A DNA stretch of 24,678 bases from Alphaproteobacteria bacterium UBA6062 (GTDB lineage Bacteria; Pseudomonadota; Alphaproteobacteria; Sneathiellales; Sneathiellaceae), in the NCBI GenBank assembly GCA_002428885.1, contig DIYE01000366.1, positions 1-24,678 of the forward strand, given 5' to 3'. A model generated the notes under the pieces. That model saw only the letters and a list, made by a program, of their open reading frames with translations, searched no databases and was not told where the DNA came from. Position numbers and translations under genes: made by a program. Positions 13,681 to 22,010 of the stretch are shown piece by piece; positions within the stretch are counted from its first letter, which is position 1, and the number at the start of each line of letters is the position of its first letter.

Positions 13681-14667
13681 CTACAAGCGCCCCTCCTCGA
13701 CAGCAAAGCAAGCCGTCTGTGTTTCACCATTATCAAGAAAATCCGGGACTTCTTTTCTGCAGCGATCATTGGCATGAGGACATCTGGGATGGAAAACGCA
13801 ACCGCTCGGTAAATTCATGGCGGTCGGCACCTCTCCGGTCATTTTGATATGACCGGCCCCTTCCTCACTCATTTTCGGTATGGCACTCAAAAGGGCCTGG
13901 GTATAAGGGTGGCGAGGTGTGGCAAACAGGGAGCGGGTATCCGCCAGTTCACAAACGGTACCGAGATACATGACCGCCACCCGACTTCCGAAATGCTCTA
14001 CAACAGAAAGATCATGAGTGATAAACAAATAGGTCAGGTGACGCTGTTCCTGTGCATCCATCATGACGTTCAGAACCTGCGCCTGGATAGAGACATCCAG
14101 TGCGGAGATCGGTTCATCCGCCACCACAAATTCCGGATCCAGCATCAACGCCCTGGCAATACTGATCCTCTGCCTCTGTCCCCCTGAAAATTCGTGCGGA
14201 TACCGCTCTCCCCAGGCCGGATCATTCCCGACGGACAGCATCACCTCTTCAACTTTTTCCCGCACCTGCTGCCGGGACAGTTCAGGCCGATGGATACGCA
14301 GAGGCTCCTCCAGTGTCTGCATAACCGTCATCCGCGGATTAAGAGACGCATAAGGGTTCTGGAAGATCATCTGCATCTTGCGGGTAAAGGGTCGCTTTTC
14401 TTGCTGCGACAGGGTATCAATCCGCTCCCCGTCATAGAGGATTTCTCCGTTACTCGGTGGATGAAGGCCGATCACTGTCCTGGCAAGCGTTGATTTTCCG
14501 CAACCGCTTTCTCCCACGAGACAAAAGGCATCTCCCTTGTCAACGGACAAGCTGACATCGTTAAGCGCCTTTACCTCCGGCTGACGGCTGGACAGAAAAC
14601 CGCCGTCTCCTCCAAACCGTTTCTCGACATTTCGGATTTCCACAAGCGGCTTCAAGGCTGTGTTCAT
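13681..14667 (-). CDS. Peptide/oligopeptide ABC importer, ATPase (DppF/OppF type)
   Basis: A 328-aa ATP-binding subunit that drives import with its partner encoded just upstream. Walker A is GESGCGKST (52-60), the signature is SGGQRQRISIARAL (161-174) and Walker B is VVADEP (181-186). The C-terminal oligopeptide/dipeptide domain carries four cysteines, C290, C296, C303 and C320, spaced C-x5-C-x6-C-x16-C. A near-perfect AGGAGGTG precedes the ATG, which overlaps the stop of the previous gene as ATGA, a sign of translational coupling. Substrate range cannot be read from this subunit. Confidence 0.95.
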   Translation of the reverse strand: MNTALKPLVEIRNVEKRFGGDGGFLSSRQPEVKALNDVSLSVDKGDAFCLVGESGCGKSTLARTVIGLHPPSNGEILYDGERIDTLSQQEKRPFTRKMQMIFQNPYASLNPRMTVMQTLEEPLRIHRPELSRQQVREKVEEVMLSVGNDPAWGERYPHEFSGGQRQRISIARALMLDPEFVVADEPISALDVSIQAQVLNVMMDAQEQRHLTYLFITHDLSVVEHFGSRVAVMYLGTVCELADTRSLFATPRHPYTQALLSAIPKMSEEGAGHIKMTGEVPTAMNLPSGCVFHPRCPHANDRCRKEVPDFLDNGETQTACFAVEEGRL

Positions 14668-15662
14668 GTTGACACCTCCTGTCTGGCACTTTCAAACGGC
14701 GGAATGCGGTCGGTATGAAGACAGGTCGCTTTATGTCCCTTTTTTCCTAAGAGAGGAGGGATGGCCTTCAGGCATTCACCATCGGCATAATCACATCGGG
14801 GATTAAAAGCACAGCCGGCAGGAATAGCATCAAGCGCCGGCATGGAACCGCGAATTTGGTTCAGCCTGCTCCCCGGCCGGTTTTCCTGGGGCAGCGCTTT
14901 GATCAGACCTCTTGTATAGGGATGCTGAGGGTTTTGAATAACATCCCGGGTTGGTCCTTCCTCCACAACCCGTCCTGCATACATGACCATGACACGTTCC
15001 GTGACTTGACTAACCACGGCCAGATCATGAGTAATCAGGATAAGTCCGACACTGTTATTTTTGCAAAGCTCCAGCATCAGCACCATAATCTCGGCCTGAA
15101 TAGTGACATCCAGGGCTGTCGTCGGTTCATCTGCGATAATGATGGACGGATCTGTAAGCAGGGCGATAGCGATCACCACCCGTTGCCGCATCCCGCCGGA
15201 CAACTCATGAGGATAACTGTCCATCCTGTTTTCGGGCGACGGGATCATTACCTCTTTCAGCTTTGAAATCGCAATCTCTCTTGCCGCCTCACGAGAGATA
15301 TTCCGATGAGCCTTGAGGCATTCAATCATTTGCGTACCGATCGTTAGCACCGGGTTAAGGGTCATCATGGGATCCTGAAAGATCATGCTGATCCGATTGC
15401 CTCGAATGTCCCGCATGGCATCATCATTCAGCGTGGCAAGATCCGATCCTTCAAACAGGATCTCACCCCTTGAAATGCGCCCGGGCTTACTCAAGAGATT
15501 GAGGATGGAAAAAGCGGCAACGGATTTTCCAGTCCCGCTTTCTCCGACAATGCCAAGCCTCTCACCCTTTTCCAGCGAAAAATCCACGCCGTAAAGAGCC
15601 TGAAGCGTTTTGCGACCCAGTGGAAATTCAACTTCCAGATTTCTGACAGTCAGAAGGGCCAT
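14664..15662 (-). CDS. Peptide/oligopeptide ABC importer, ATPase (DppD/OppD type)
   Basis: A 332-aa ATP-binding subunit. Walker A is GESGTGKS (40-47), the signature is SGGMRQRVVIAIAL (155-168) and Walker B is IADEP (176-180). As in its partner, the C-terminal domain has four cysteines (C284, C290, C297, C314) with exactly the same spacing, C-x5-C-x6-C-x16-C. The frame could begin at a TTG at 15668, but the ATG at 15662 (MALLTVRNLEVEF) has AAGGA at the right distance and starts 2 nt after the stop of the permease gene. The gene overlaps the next ATPase gene by 4 nt. Confidence 0.95.
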   Translation of the reverse strand: MALLTVRNLEVEFPLGRKTLQALYGVDFSLEKGERLGIVGESGTGKSVAAFSILNLLSKPGRISRGEILFEGSDLATLNDDAMRDIRGNRISMIFQDPMMTLNPVLTIGTQMIECLKAHRNISREAAREIAISKLKEVMIPSPENRMDSYPHELSGGMRQRVVIAIALLTDPSIIIADEPTTALDVTIQAEIMVLMLELCKNNSVGLILITHDLAVVSQVTERVMVMYAGRVVEEGPTRDVIQNPQHPYTRGLIKALPQENRPGSRLNQIRGSMPALDAIPAGCAFNPRCDYADGECLKAIPPLLGKKGHKATCLHTDRIPPFESARQEVST

Positions 15663-15664
15663 GA

Positions 15665-16585
15665 TCAATCCTTGTACAGTTTGGGGTTCAAAACATCCCG
15701 GAGCCAGTCCCCCAGCAGATTAATACTCAGGATCAGGGCCACCAGGACGACGCTGGGGATAACGGTAATCCACCAGGAACCGCTGAAGATAAATTCAAAA
15801 CCGCTGGAAATCAGGGAACCGAGGGACGGTTTGTTAACCGGCATACCAAGCCCGAGGAAGGACAGGGCCGCTTCGGAAATAATCGCGTTTGCTACCTGTA
15901 TCGTCGAAATAACCAGAATAGGCGACAGGGTGTTCGGCAAAATATGGCGGATCATAATGCGCCTTGAACTCATCCCGATCACCCGGGCGGCATCCACATA
16001 TTCCTTATGCTTCTCCGCCAGGACAGAGGCCCGTACCGTCCTTGCATATTGCGGCCATTCGGCAATACCGATCACCAGGACGAGCATGATAATCGCCAGT
16101 TCGCTATATAGCTCTGCCCCGAAACCGGCCTGAAAAACCGCCAGCGTTATAATGGCCACCATCAATGTGGACAATGACAGCTGAATATCGGCCAGACGCA
16201 TAAAAAACGCATCAATACGCCCGCCCAGATATCCGGACAGCAATCCAATGGAAACACCTAGAAATGCCTGCAGAAGGACCGCAAAAAAGCCGATGGTTAG
16301 GGAAATGCGCATCCCATAAAGGATGGTGCTCAGCATATCCCTTCCCTGCGGATCGGTTCCCAGGAGGAACCGGCTGTCTCCCTCTCCTTCATCCCAGACA
16401 GGCGGTATTTCGCTGTCCATGATGTCAATGGTTGTCAGATCATAGGGGTTGTGAGGCGCGATGACCGGTGCCAGCAAGGCACTGAACACCAGTATCAAAA
16501 CAACGATCAGGCTAACGACGGCTACCTTGTCCCGGCGAAACCGAAAAACCAGATCCGAACTCAGGAAAGATGTCTTCACGTTCAT
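15665..16585 (-). CDS. Peptide/oligopeptide ABC importer, permease (DppC/OppC type)
   Basis: A 306-aa inner-membrane permease with a first membrane helix at about 21-43 and a cluster of helices from about 93 to 178 and 255 to 295. The EAA loop that contacts the ATPases lies at 195-218 (EYVDAARVIGMSSRRI). LGTDPQGRDMLSTILYG (75-91) is the family's hallmark before the transmembrane core. GGGAGGGACGTC upstream of the ATG gives a good ribosome binding site, and the ATG overlaps the previous stop by 4 nt. Confidence 0.95.
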   Translation of the reverse strand: MNVKTSFLSSDLVFRFRRDKVAVVSLIVVLILVFSALLAPVIAPHNPYDLTTIDIMDSEIPPVWDEGEGDSRFLLGTDPQGRDMLSTILYGMRISLTIGFFAVLLQAFLGVSIGLLSGYLGGRIDAFFMRLADIQLSLSTLMVAIITLAVFQAGFGAELYSELAIIMLVLVIGIAEWPQYARTVRASVLAEKHKEYVDAARVIGMSSRRIMIRHILPNTLSPILVISTIQVANAIISEAALSFLGLGMPVNKPSLGSLISSGFEFIFSGSWWITVIPSVVLVALILSINLLGDWLRDVLNPKLYKD

Positions 16586-17565
16586 GACGTCCCTCCCACC
16601 AACTTCACGGTCGGATTAACCCAGGTATAGACCAGGTCAACAATCGTATTGGTCACCACGAAGATAAGTCCGACCACAATGATGTAAGCGATGATCAACG
16701 GCGTATCGACGCGATTGACCGCCTCAAGAAACAGGAAGCCCATTCCGGGCCATTGAAAGACGCTTTCCGTCAGGATGGTATAGGCCAGCATCGTACCGAT
16801 CTGCACGCCACCGACCGTAATGACCGGCAACAGGGTATTTTTGAAGGCATGCAGGAACCAGACGCGCTTCGGATAAAGTCCTTTGGCCCAGGCGAAACGG
16901 ATATAATCCATCTGCAGGATCTCCATCATCTCGGACCGGATCAGCCGGATAAAGAGCGGCATCATAATGGAGGCCAGTGAGATACTGGGCAGGATCAGAT
17001 GTACCAGGCCGTCCAGGGTCAGAAAGCCTGACTGCCAACCAAGCAGATCACTGGTTTCGCCGCGCCCGAAAGACGGCATCCAGCCAAGCTCCACGGAAAA
17101 GATATAAATGGAAAAAATAGCCGTCAGAAAAACCGGAACAGAAATCCCGACAATACTGAAGCCCATAATAAATTTTGCAAACCAGCTCTTGGGACGGATC
17201 GCGCAATAGACGCCCAAAGGAATAGCGAAGGTAATGATGATCAGGGTCGCACCGATCACCAGTTCCAGCGTTGCCGGAAATTTGGCGGCAATCACTTCAA
17301 GTGCCGGCTTCTTGAAAAAGTAAGAATTCCCGAGGTCACCCTGAACGGCATTGCCCAGAAACCGTCCATACTGAACCAGAAATGGATCGTTTAATCCCAT
17401 CCTGTCCCGCATGGCCTGTCTCTCCGTCTCGGACACAGATTGTCCAACGAGCTCCCGAAGAGGATCACCCAGATTATCCTGGATGGAAAATCCGATCAGG
17501 CTGATGACAAACATCACCAGGACGGCCTGCAACACCCGCCTGACCGCAAAATAAAGATAGTCCAC
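16582..17565 (-). CDS. Peptide/oligopeptide ABC importer, permease (DppB/OppB type), GTG start
   Basis: A 327-aa permease starting with GTG (17563-17565). The first membrane helix is at about 8-28; LNDPFLVQYGRFLGNAVQGDLGNS (58-81) is the OppB/DppB-type N-terminal block; further helices lie at about 100-122, 130-158, 185-208, 247-270 and 292-318. The EAA loop is at 220-245 (DYIRFAWAKGLYPKRV). The gene starts 65 nt after the binding-protein stop. That gap holds a strong stem-loop, and the GTG start adds a further possible step-down in expression relative to the binding protein. Confidence 0.95.
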   Translation of the reverse strand: MDYLYFAVRRVLQAVLVMFVISLIGFSIQDNLGDPLRELVGQSVSETERQAMRDRMGLNDPFLVQYGRFLGNAVQGDLGNSYFFKKPALEVIAAKFPATLELVIGATLIIITFAIPLGVYCAIRPKSWFAKFIMGFSIVGISVPVFLTAIFSIYIFSVELGWMPSFGRGETSDLLGWQSGFLTLDGLVHLILPSISLASIMMPLFIRLIRSEMMEILQMDYIRFAWAKGLYPKRVWFLHAFKNTLLPVITVGGVQIGTMLAYTILTESVFQWPGMGFLFLEAVNRVDTPLIIAYIIVVGLIFVVTNTIVDLVYTWVNPTVKLVGGTS

Positions 17566-17585
17566 GACTGAACGTCCCTATAAGG

Positions 17586-17615
17586 GAGGTCGGCATCCAA
17601 AAAGATACCGACCTC
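17586..17615 (-). promoter_or_regulatory. Intercistronic stem-loop between binding-protein and permease genes
   Basis: On the gene strand the arms GAGGTCGG and CCGACCTC form 8 bp, extended inward by a U-G pair and AUC/GAU to a 12-bp stem with a 6-nt U-rich loop. No T-run follows, so it is not a standard terminator. In several binding-protein-dependent importers such a hairpin protects the 3' end of the upstream message; that role here is inference. Confidence 0.7.
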
Positions 17616-17630
17616 TGGTACATCTACTGT

Positions 17631-19184
17631 TTATTTGATGACAAGGTCACCGAGGTAGGGGAAGTTCATCACATTGACAACAGGTTCAATCTCAACGCCT
17701 TTTCTGGCAGCCCATGCCAGATTCTGCCAGTGAAGCGGAACAAAAGCCGCATCGTCATACAGCATTTTCTCAACATCCTGCAAAACTTTCGCCCGCGCCG
17801 CTTCATCGGTCATGCTCTGGGTCTTAAGAACCAGCTCGTCGATTTTGGCGTTGGAATAGTTACCGCTGTTATACTGACCATAACCGGTTTCAGAGCTTGG
17901 CGTCATTGTCAGAAACTCTGAGAAATTGGCAGAGTCTTCTGTATCAGAATGCCAGCCGATCATCATGATATCAGCGGAACGTTTATCGAATTCCGGCCAG
18001 TACTGGGCTTTTGGCATGGTTTTCAGATCAACTTTGATATTGATCTTTGACAGCATGCTGGCGACCGCTTCAGCAATCTTCGCATCATTCACATACCGAT
18101 TGTTAGGAGCCATCATCGTGACCGTGAAACCGCCTTCCAGACCGGCTTCCTTCATCAGGGTTTTAGCCTTGTTCAGATCATACCGTGGTGTCAGATCAGA
18201 AGAATAACCCGCATAGCCTTTCGGTCCCTGCTGGCCGGCCGCTGTTGCAAAGCCTTTCATGATCTTTTTCACGATCCCCTTGTTGTTGATCGCATGAACA
18301 ATTGCCTGACGAACCCGCTGGTCTTTAAAATGCGCCACACGGTTCTGGTTCAACTGGAACGTAATAATCCGCGTACCACCCATGGTCACGAGATCGGTTT
18401 TGTCATTTTTTTCGATCCGGTCGAGATCCGTCGGCGGAACCGGTGCGATGAAATCAACATCTCCGGACAGCAAGGCCGCTACGCGAGTCGGTCCTTCCTT
18501 AATCGGTGTCATAACAATTTCAGAGACATTGCCCGGTGATTTCTTGTCCCAGTATCCGTCGAAACGTTTGAATGTCACCTTCACGCCCTGCTCGCGGGAT
18601 GTCACGATGAACGGTCCCGTACCGGACACATTGGTGGATGCAAAAGCATCTCCATGCTTCACGATAGCCGCTTTGGATTTACCGTTCTTGTCAAAGCCCG
18701 TGTAGAACTTGCTGTCCATGGCGAAGATGTATGTCGCCTGATGCAGAACCAGTGGATAAGGCTCCGCCGTTACCAGATCAACCGTATTCCGATCGACAAC
18801 TTTCATAGCTTCAAACGGCGCAAACAGCCCTTTGAAGTCCGGACTTTTCTTAAGTCGATCAAATGTCCAGACCAGATCCAGTGATGTCATGTCATTACCG
18901 GAATGGAACTTTACGCCCTGACGGAGCTTGAAACGCATGGTCTTTTCATCGATCCGCTCCCAGCTTTCCGCGAGACGACCCTCAAAACCCAGATCCTTGG
19001 TCCAGCGAACAAGCGGATCAAAGATCATATGCGATAACTGCAATGTACCACCGGAGAGTTGCTCATGAGGATCCAGAGAAACAGGATCTGCATCATAAGC
19101 CATTTTCAGTGTTTTTGCGTGAGCACCTGCGGCCACGCCAACACAAAGTGCTGCAGCTGTTACTGCAGTAAAGAATTTCCTCAT
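17631..19184 (-). CDS. Peptide/oligopeptide ABC importer, periplasmic substrate-binding protein
   Basis: A 517-aa extracellular solute-binding protein of family 5 (DppA/OppA type). It starts MRKFFTAVTAAALCVGVAAGAHA, a signal peptide cut after residue 23, with no lipobox cysteine, so it is a free periplasmic protein. Family features are VSLDPHEQLSGGTLQLSHMIFDPLVRW near the mature N-terminus, the LRQGVKFHSGNDMTSLDLVWTFDRL block (about 92-116) and SGTGPFIVTSREQGVKVTFKRFDGYWD. An excellent ribosome binding site, AAGGGAGG (19191-19198), precedes the ATG. It is the first gene of the importer operon. Ligand could be dipeptide, oligopeptide, nickel or another small molecule; no residue here decides it. 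Confidence 0.95.
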   Translation of the reverse strand: MRKFFTAVTAAALCVGVAAGAHAKTLKMAYDADPVSLDPHEQLSGGTLQLSHMIFDPLVRWTKDLGFEGRLAESWERIDEKTMRFKLRQGVKFHSGNDMTSLDLVWTFDRLKKSPDFKGLFAPFEAMKVVDRNTVDLVTAEPYPLVLHQATYIFAMDSKFYTGFDKNGKSKAAIVKHGDAFASTNVSGTGPFIVTSREQGVKVTFKRFDGYWDKKSPGNVSEIVMTPIKEGPTRVAALLSGDVDFIAPVPPTDLDRIEKNDKTDLVTMGGTRIITFQLNQNRVAHFKDQRVRQAIVHAINNKGIVKKIMKGFATAAGQQGPKGYAGYSSDLTPRYDLNKAKTLMKEAGLEGGFTVTMMAPNNRYVNDAKIAEAVASMLSKINIKVDLKTMPKAQYWPEFDKRSADIMMIGWHSDTEDSANFSEFLTMTPSSETGYGQYNSGNYSNAKIDELVLKTQSMTDEAARAKVLQDVEKMLYDDAAFVPLHWQNLAWAARKGVEIEPVVNVMNFPYLGDLVIK

Positions 19185-19583
19185 TGCTTACCTCCCTTAA
19201 ATGCAAGTCAGACTATCTGTTTGAGTGCGAACAATTCTTCACCGCATTCACTATCTGATATCTTCGCGATGCCGTGGATTGTCTTCTTTAACCCACTTCT
19301 AAGGAGTGGTTTTGCAAGTCACTAAGCCTAAATTAGGACAGCCTACAGTCAAGTCCATATTTGCAATCACGACGGGTTTTTTAATATTGATAAAGGAGAA
19401 ATCCGAATTTCCTTCATATTTACAAAGGATTGACGTTCTGCATGTTATGATGCGTTAAATCGTGGCGCGTCAGGAAGTCGTTATGATAAGATAAGCAATA
19501 ACTTTGGCTGACAGGTTTATGTTGATCCGGCGTCATACAGAGACATACAACGAATACAGAGCTTTTGGGTCAGGACAGCGACT
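19185..19583. other. Divergent intergenic region between importer operon and histidine kinase
   Basis: This 399-bp gene-free stretch must hold both promoters. I see a weak hairpin CCACT/AGTGG at about 19293-19309, a perfect CCTAAATTAGG palindrome (19327-19337), two TTTGCAA sequences about 48 bp apart (near 19310 and 19360), a TTGACT on the minus strand (near 19347) and a TTGACG on the plus strand (near 19431). The -10 partners are poor. No small open reading frame or RNA gene stands out. Confidence 0.6.
19327..19337. promoter_or_regulatory. CCTAAATTAGG palindrome, possible operator
   Basis: A perfect 5+1+5 inverted repeat about 140 bp upstream of the importer binding-protein start and about 250 bp upstream of the kinase start. 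A minus-strand TTGACT lies 9 bp away, so a bound repressor or activator could act on the importer operon. No regulator gene for it is present in the window. Confidence 0.3.
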
Positions 19584-22010
19584 ATGACTGACCCTTTTGT
19601 CTTGTCTTTAACGCCCGTTTTAGAGCTGTTAAAACAACCAGCCTGTGTCCTTAATTCAGACGGCATTGTTCTAACCAACAGTCAGTGGGTAGAGGCAACG
19701 GGCCTGGCAAATGGTACGGCGAATACGATACTCACGTTACTGGATGATCGCAGTGCAACAGACTTTAACGCTATACTCGACAATAAGAACATACAGGTGC
19801 AGGCGCCTATCACATCGGCAATCCTGCGATTAGCTCATAAACCTGCAATTCTATGCGATATCTCATTTGCTTGGAGCCAGGGTCATCTTATCGTCACACT
19901 TGATAACCTGACCGAAGAGCGCGCTGACTTTACCGCAGATTTCGGAAAAGGTGGCATCAGCGATTTCCTGCTGGAAACCATACCTGCTCCGGTGTTTGTT
20001 AAAGACATCAATCATATTTACACTGCTTGCAACGATGAATTCCTGCGCATGCTCGGCATGGAACGACAAGAGATTATCGGCAAAAACGTCTACGACGTCG
20101 CGCCAAGTGACAATGCAAGGATTTACCGTGAAGCAGATGAAGCGTTGTTCGAAAAAGGGGGGCGTCAGATTTATGAAACCGTTATTCACTTTTCAGATGG
20201 CGCCAATCATGATGTGGTTTTCCATAAATCTGTCTTTTTTGACAATGACGGAAATACAGCAGGCCTGATCGGTATCATCCTCGATATTACATCCCGCAAA
20301 CAGGCAGAGAAAAGCCTTCAGGAAAACGAGGCCCTGTTGCAGGCCATCGTTAACAACAGCCCCGCCTATATTTTTGTAAAAGACCTTGAGGGAAAATACA
20401 TTGTCTCTGGCAACCGCTTTACCGACAAGGTTGGCTGGCCAAGAGGATATCTGCAAGGCAAAACGGATTATGAAATCTTTCCAAAGAAAGTAGCCCACTT
20501 CCTCAGAGAGAACGATCGCAAGGTTCTAGAAGCTCAGGAAGCTATTTCCGAAAAGGAGTCATTCACTCTGGAGGATCGGGAAATCACTAATCTGGCCGTC
20601 AAATTTCCACTCTATGATTCCGAGAAAAACCTGAAAGGCGTTGCCGGCATCGCTATTGATGTGAGCGACCTGGTGGCGGCGGAGAATAAGCTCAAAGACG
20701 CCTCTCGCCAACTGGAACGCCAAGTCAAGGAACGGACCCGTGAGCTGGAAAAGGAAATTAGGACCCGTAAACAGGCGGAAAATAAATTAAAGAAGGCCGC
20801 TGATGAACTGGAACAAAGGGTGAAAGACAGAACCATCGAGCTGGAAAAAGAGATCAGTGACCGCAAGAAAGTGGAACTTGCCTTGCGTGAAAGAGAAGCT
20901 CAATTTGAAGCTTCGGCCAATTCAGCATCCGACTGGTTCTGGGGAACAGACGAAAATCACTGCTTTAACTCTTTCTCCGAGCGGTTAGAAGAAATTGCCG
21001 GCATCAAACCTTACCTTCTTATCGGGAAACCCAGATGGGAGAGTAAAGGCATCAGCCTGACCGAAGAAGAATGGGAACAACACAGAAAAGACCTTCAAGC
21101 TCACAAGCCTTTTCGAGACTTTCGCTTCGACGTTAAACGACCGGACGGCACGACATTACATGCATCTATCAGTGGCACTCCGATCTTTGATGATGACGGA
21201 AAATTTGTCGGATATAGAGGAGCTGGAAGGGATGTGTCTGAGGAGATCCGCGCCCACAAAGCAGAACAACAATTGCATCAGTCTCAGAAAATGGAAGCCA
21301 TTGGTCAATTAACCGGCGGTGTTGCTCACGATTTCAACAACATCCTGGCAATTATCCTAGGCAATATTGACTTGATCAAAGATGATCTCACAGAAGACAA
21401 TCCTCTCTATCCGCTGACAAATGCCATTGAAAGATCCGCCTCACGAGGCGCTCAATTGACCCAGCGGCTCCTGGCTTATTCCCGCAAGCAGGCGCTTCGC
21501 CCCATGGCAGTCGATCTGAACCAGCTAACCGGAGGAATGCTGGATATGATGGATAGGTTGCTCGGTGAAACCATTGAAATTCATACGACGCTCTGCCCCA
21601 AACCGCATCCGGTTTTTGCGGATCCCGGGCAAATCGAAAATGCCCTTATGAATCTCTGCATCAATTCAAGTGACGCGATGCCGGACGGGGGAGACCTGTA
21701 TATCGAAACCGGCAGCCTGTCGATTAATCCGAAAAATGCCCTGGACTATCCGGATCTGGAAGAAGGGGAATTCAGTTGGCTGCAGGTGAAAGATACCGGC
21801 AGAGGTATGGATGAAGAAACACTGGAACATGCGTTTGAGCCTTTCTTCACGACAAAGGAAGTCGGGAAAGGAACCGGTCTTGGCCTCAGCATGGTATATG
21901 GCTTCGCCCAGCAATCGAAGGGGACTGTCAAAATGACCAGCCAACCTGGGGAAGGAACAACGGCGACCTTGATCCTGCCCACCTCGAAAAACAGCGAAAC
22001 GTCAAACTAA
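19584..22010 (+). CDS. Cytoplasmic multi-PAS sensor histidine kinase (orphan)
   Basis: An 808-aa histidine kinase with no membrane segment. Order: a degenerate PAS-like N-terminus (about 10-115), PAS (126-240), PAS (248-365), a coiled-coil made of two 32-residue repeats (370-401 and 402-433), PAS (436-555), then the kinase core. The phosphoacceptor is His582 in the H-box VAHDFNN; the ATP-binding domain has an N-box NALMNLCINSSDAMPDGG, DTGRGM, FEPFFTTK and GTGLGLSMVYGF. There is no receiver domain and no response regulator gene next to it, so its partner is elsewhere. It diverges from the peptide importer, which may be chance. It overlaps the end of edd by 9 nt. The signal sensed cannot be read; no heme- or flavin-binding PAS signature is obvious. 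Confidence 0.93.
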   Translation: MTDPFVLSLTPVLELLKQPACVLNSDGIVLTNSQWVEATGLANGTANTILTLLDDRSATDFNAILDNKNIQVQAPITSAILRLAHKPAILCDISFAWSQGHLIVTLDNLTEERADFTADFGKGGISDFLLETIPAPVFVKDINHIYTACNDEFLRMLGMERQEIIGKNVYDVAPSDNARIYREADEALFEKGGRQIYETVIHFSDGANHDVVFHKSVFFDNDGNTAGLIGIILDITSRKQAEKSLQENEALLQAIVNNSPAYIFVKDLEGKYIVSGNRFTDKVGWPRGYLQGKTDYEIFPKKVAHFLRENDRKVLEAQEAISEKESFTLEDREITNLAVKFPLYDSEKNLKGVAGIAIDVSDLVAAENKLKDASRQLERQVKERTRELEKEIRTRKQAENKLKKAADELEQRVKDRTIELEKEISDRKKVELALREREAQFEASANSASDWFWGTDENHCFNSFSERLEEIAGIKPYLLIGKPRWESKGISLTEEEWEQHRKDLQAHKPFRDFRFDVKRPDGTTLHASISGTPIFDDDGKFVGYRGAGRDVSEEIRAHKAEQQLHQSQKMEAIGQLTGGVAHDFNNILAIILGNIDLIKDDLTEDNPLYPLTNAIERSASRGAQLTQRLLAYSRKQALRPMAVDLNQLTGGMLDMMDRLLGETIEIHTTLCPKPHPVFADPGQIENALMNLCINSSDAMPDGGDLYIETGSLSINPKNALDYPDLEEGEFSWLQVKDTGRGMDEETLEHAFEPFFTTKEVGKGTGLGLSMVYGFAQQSKGTVKMTSQPGEGTTATLILPTSKNSETSN
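20691..20882 (+). repeat. Two 32-codon tandem repeats encoding a coiled-coil linker in the kinase
   Basis: Residues 370-401 and 402-433 of the kinase align without gaps. Both follow the plan L-K-x-A-x-x-x-LE-x-x-VK-x-RT-x-ELEKEI-x-x-RK. The two units sit between PAS domains and look like a duplicated signalling helix. DNA identity is lower than protein similarity, so the duplication is not recent. Confidence 0.8.

Noticed and set aside
19371..19400. T-run GGGTTTTTT in the divergent region as a terminator
   Set aside because: No inverted repeat lies in front of it and no gene on the plus strand ends nearby.
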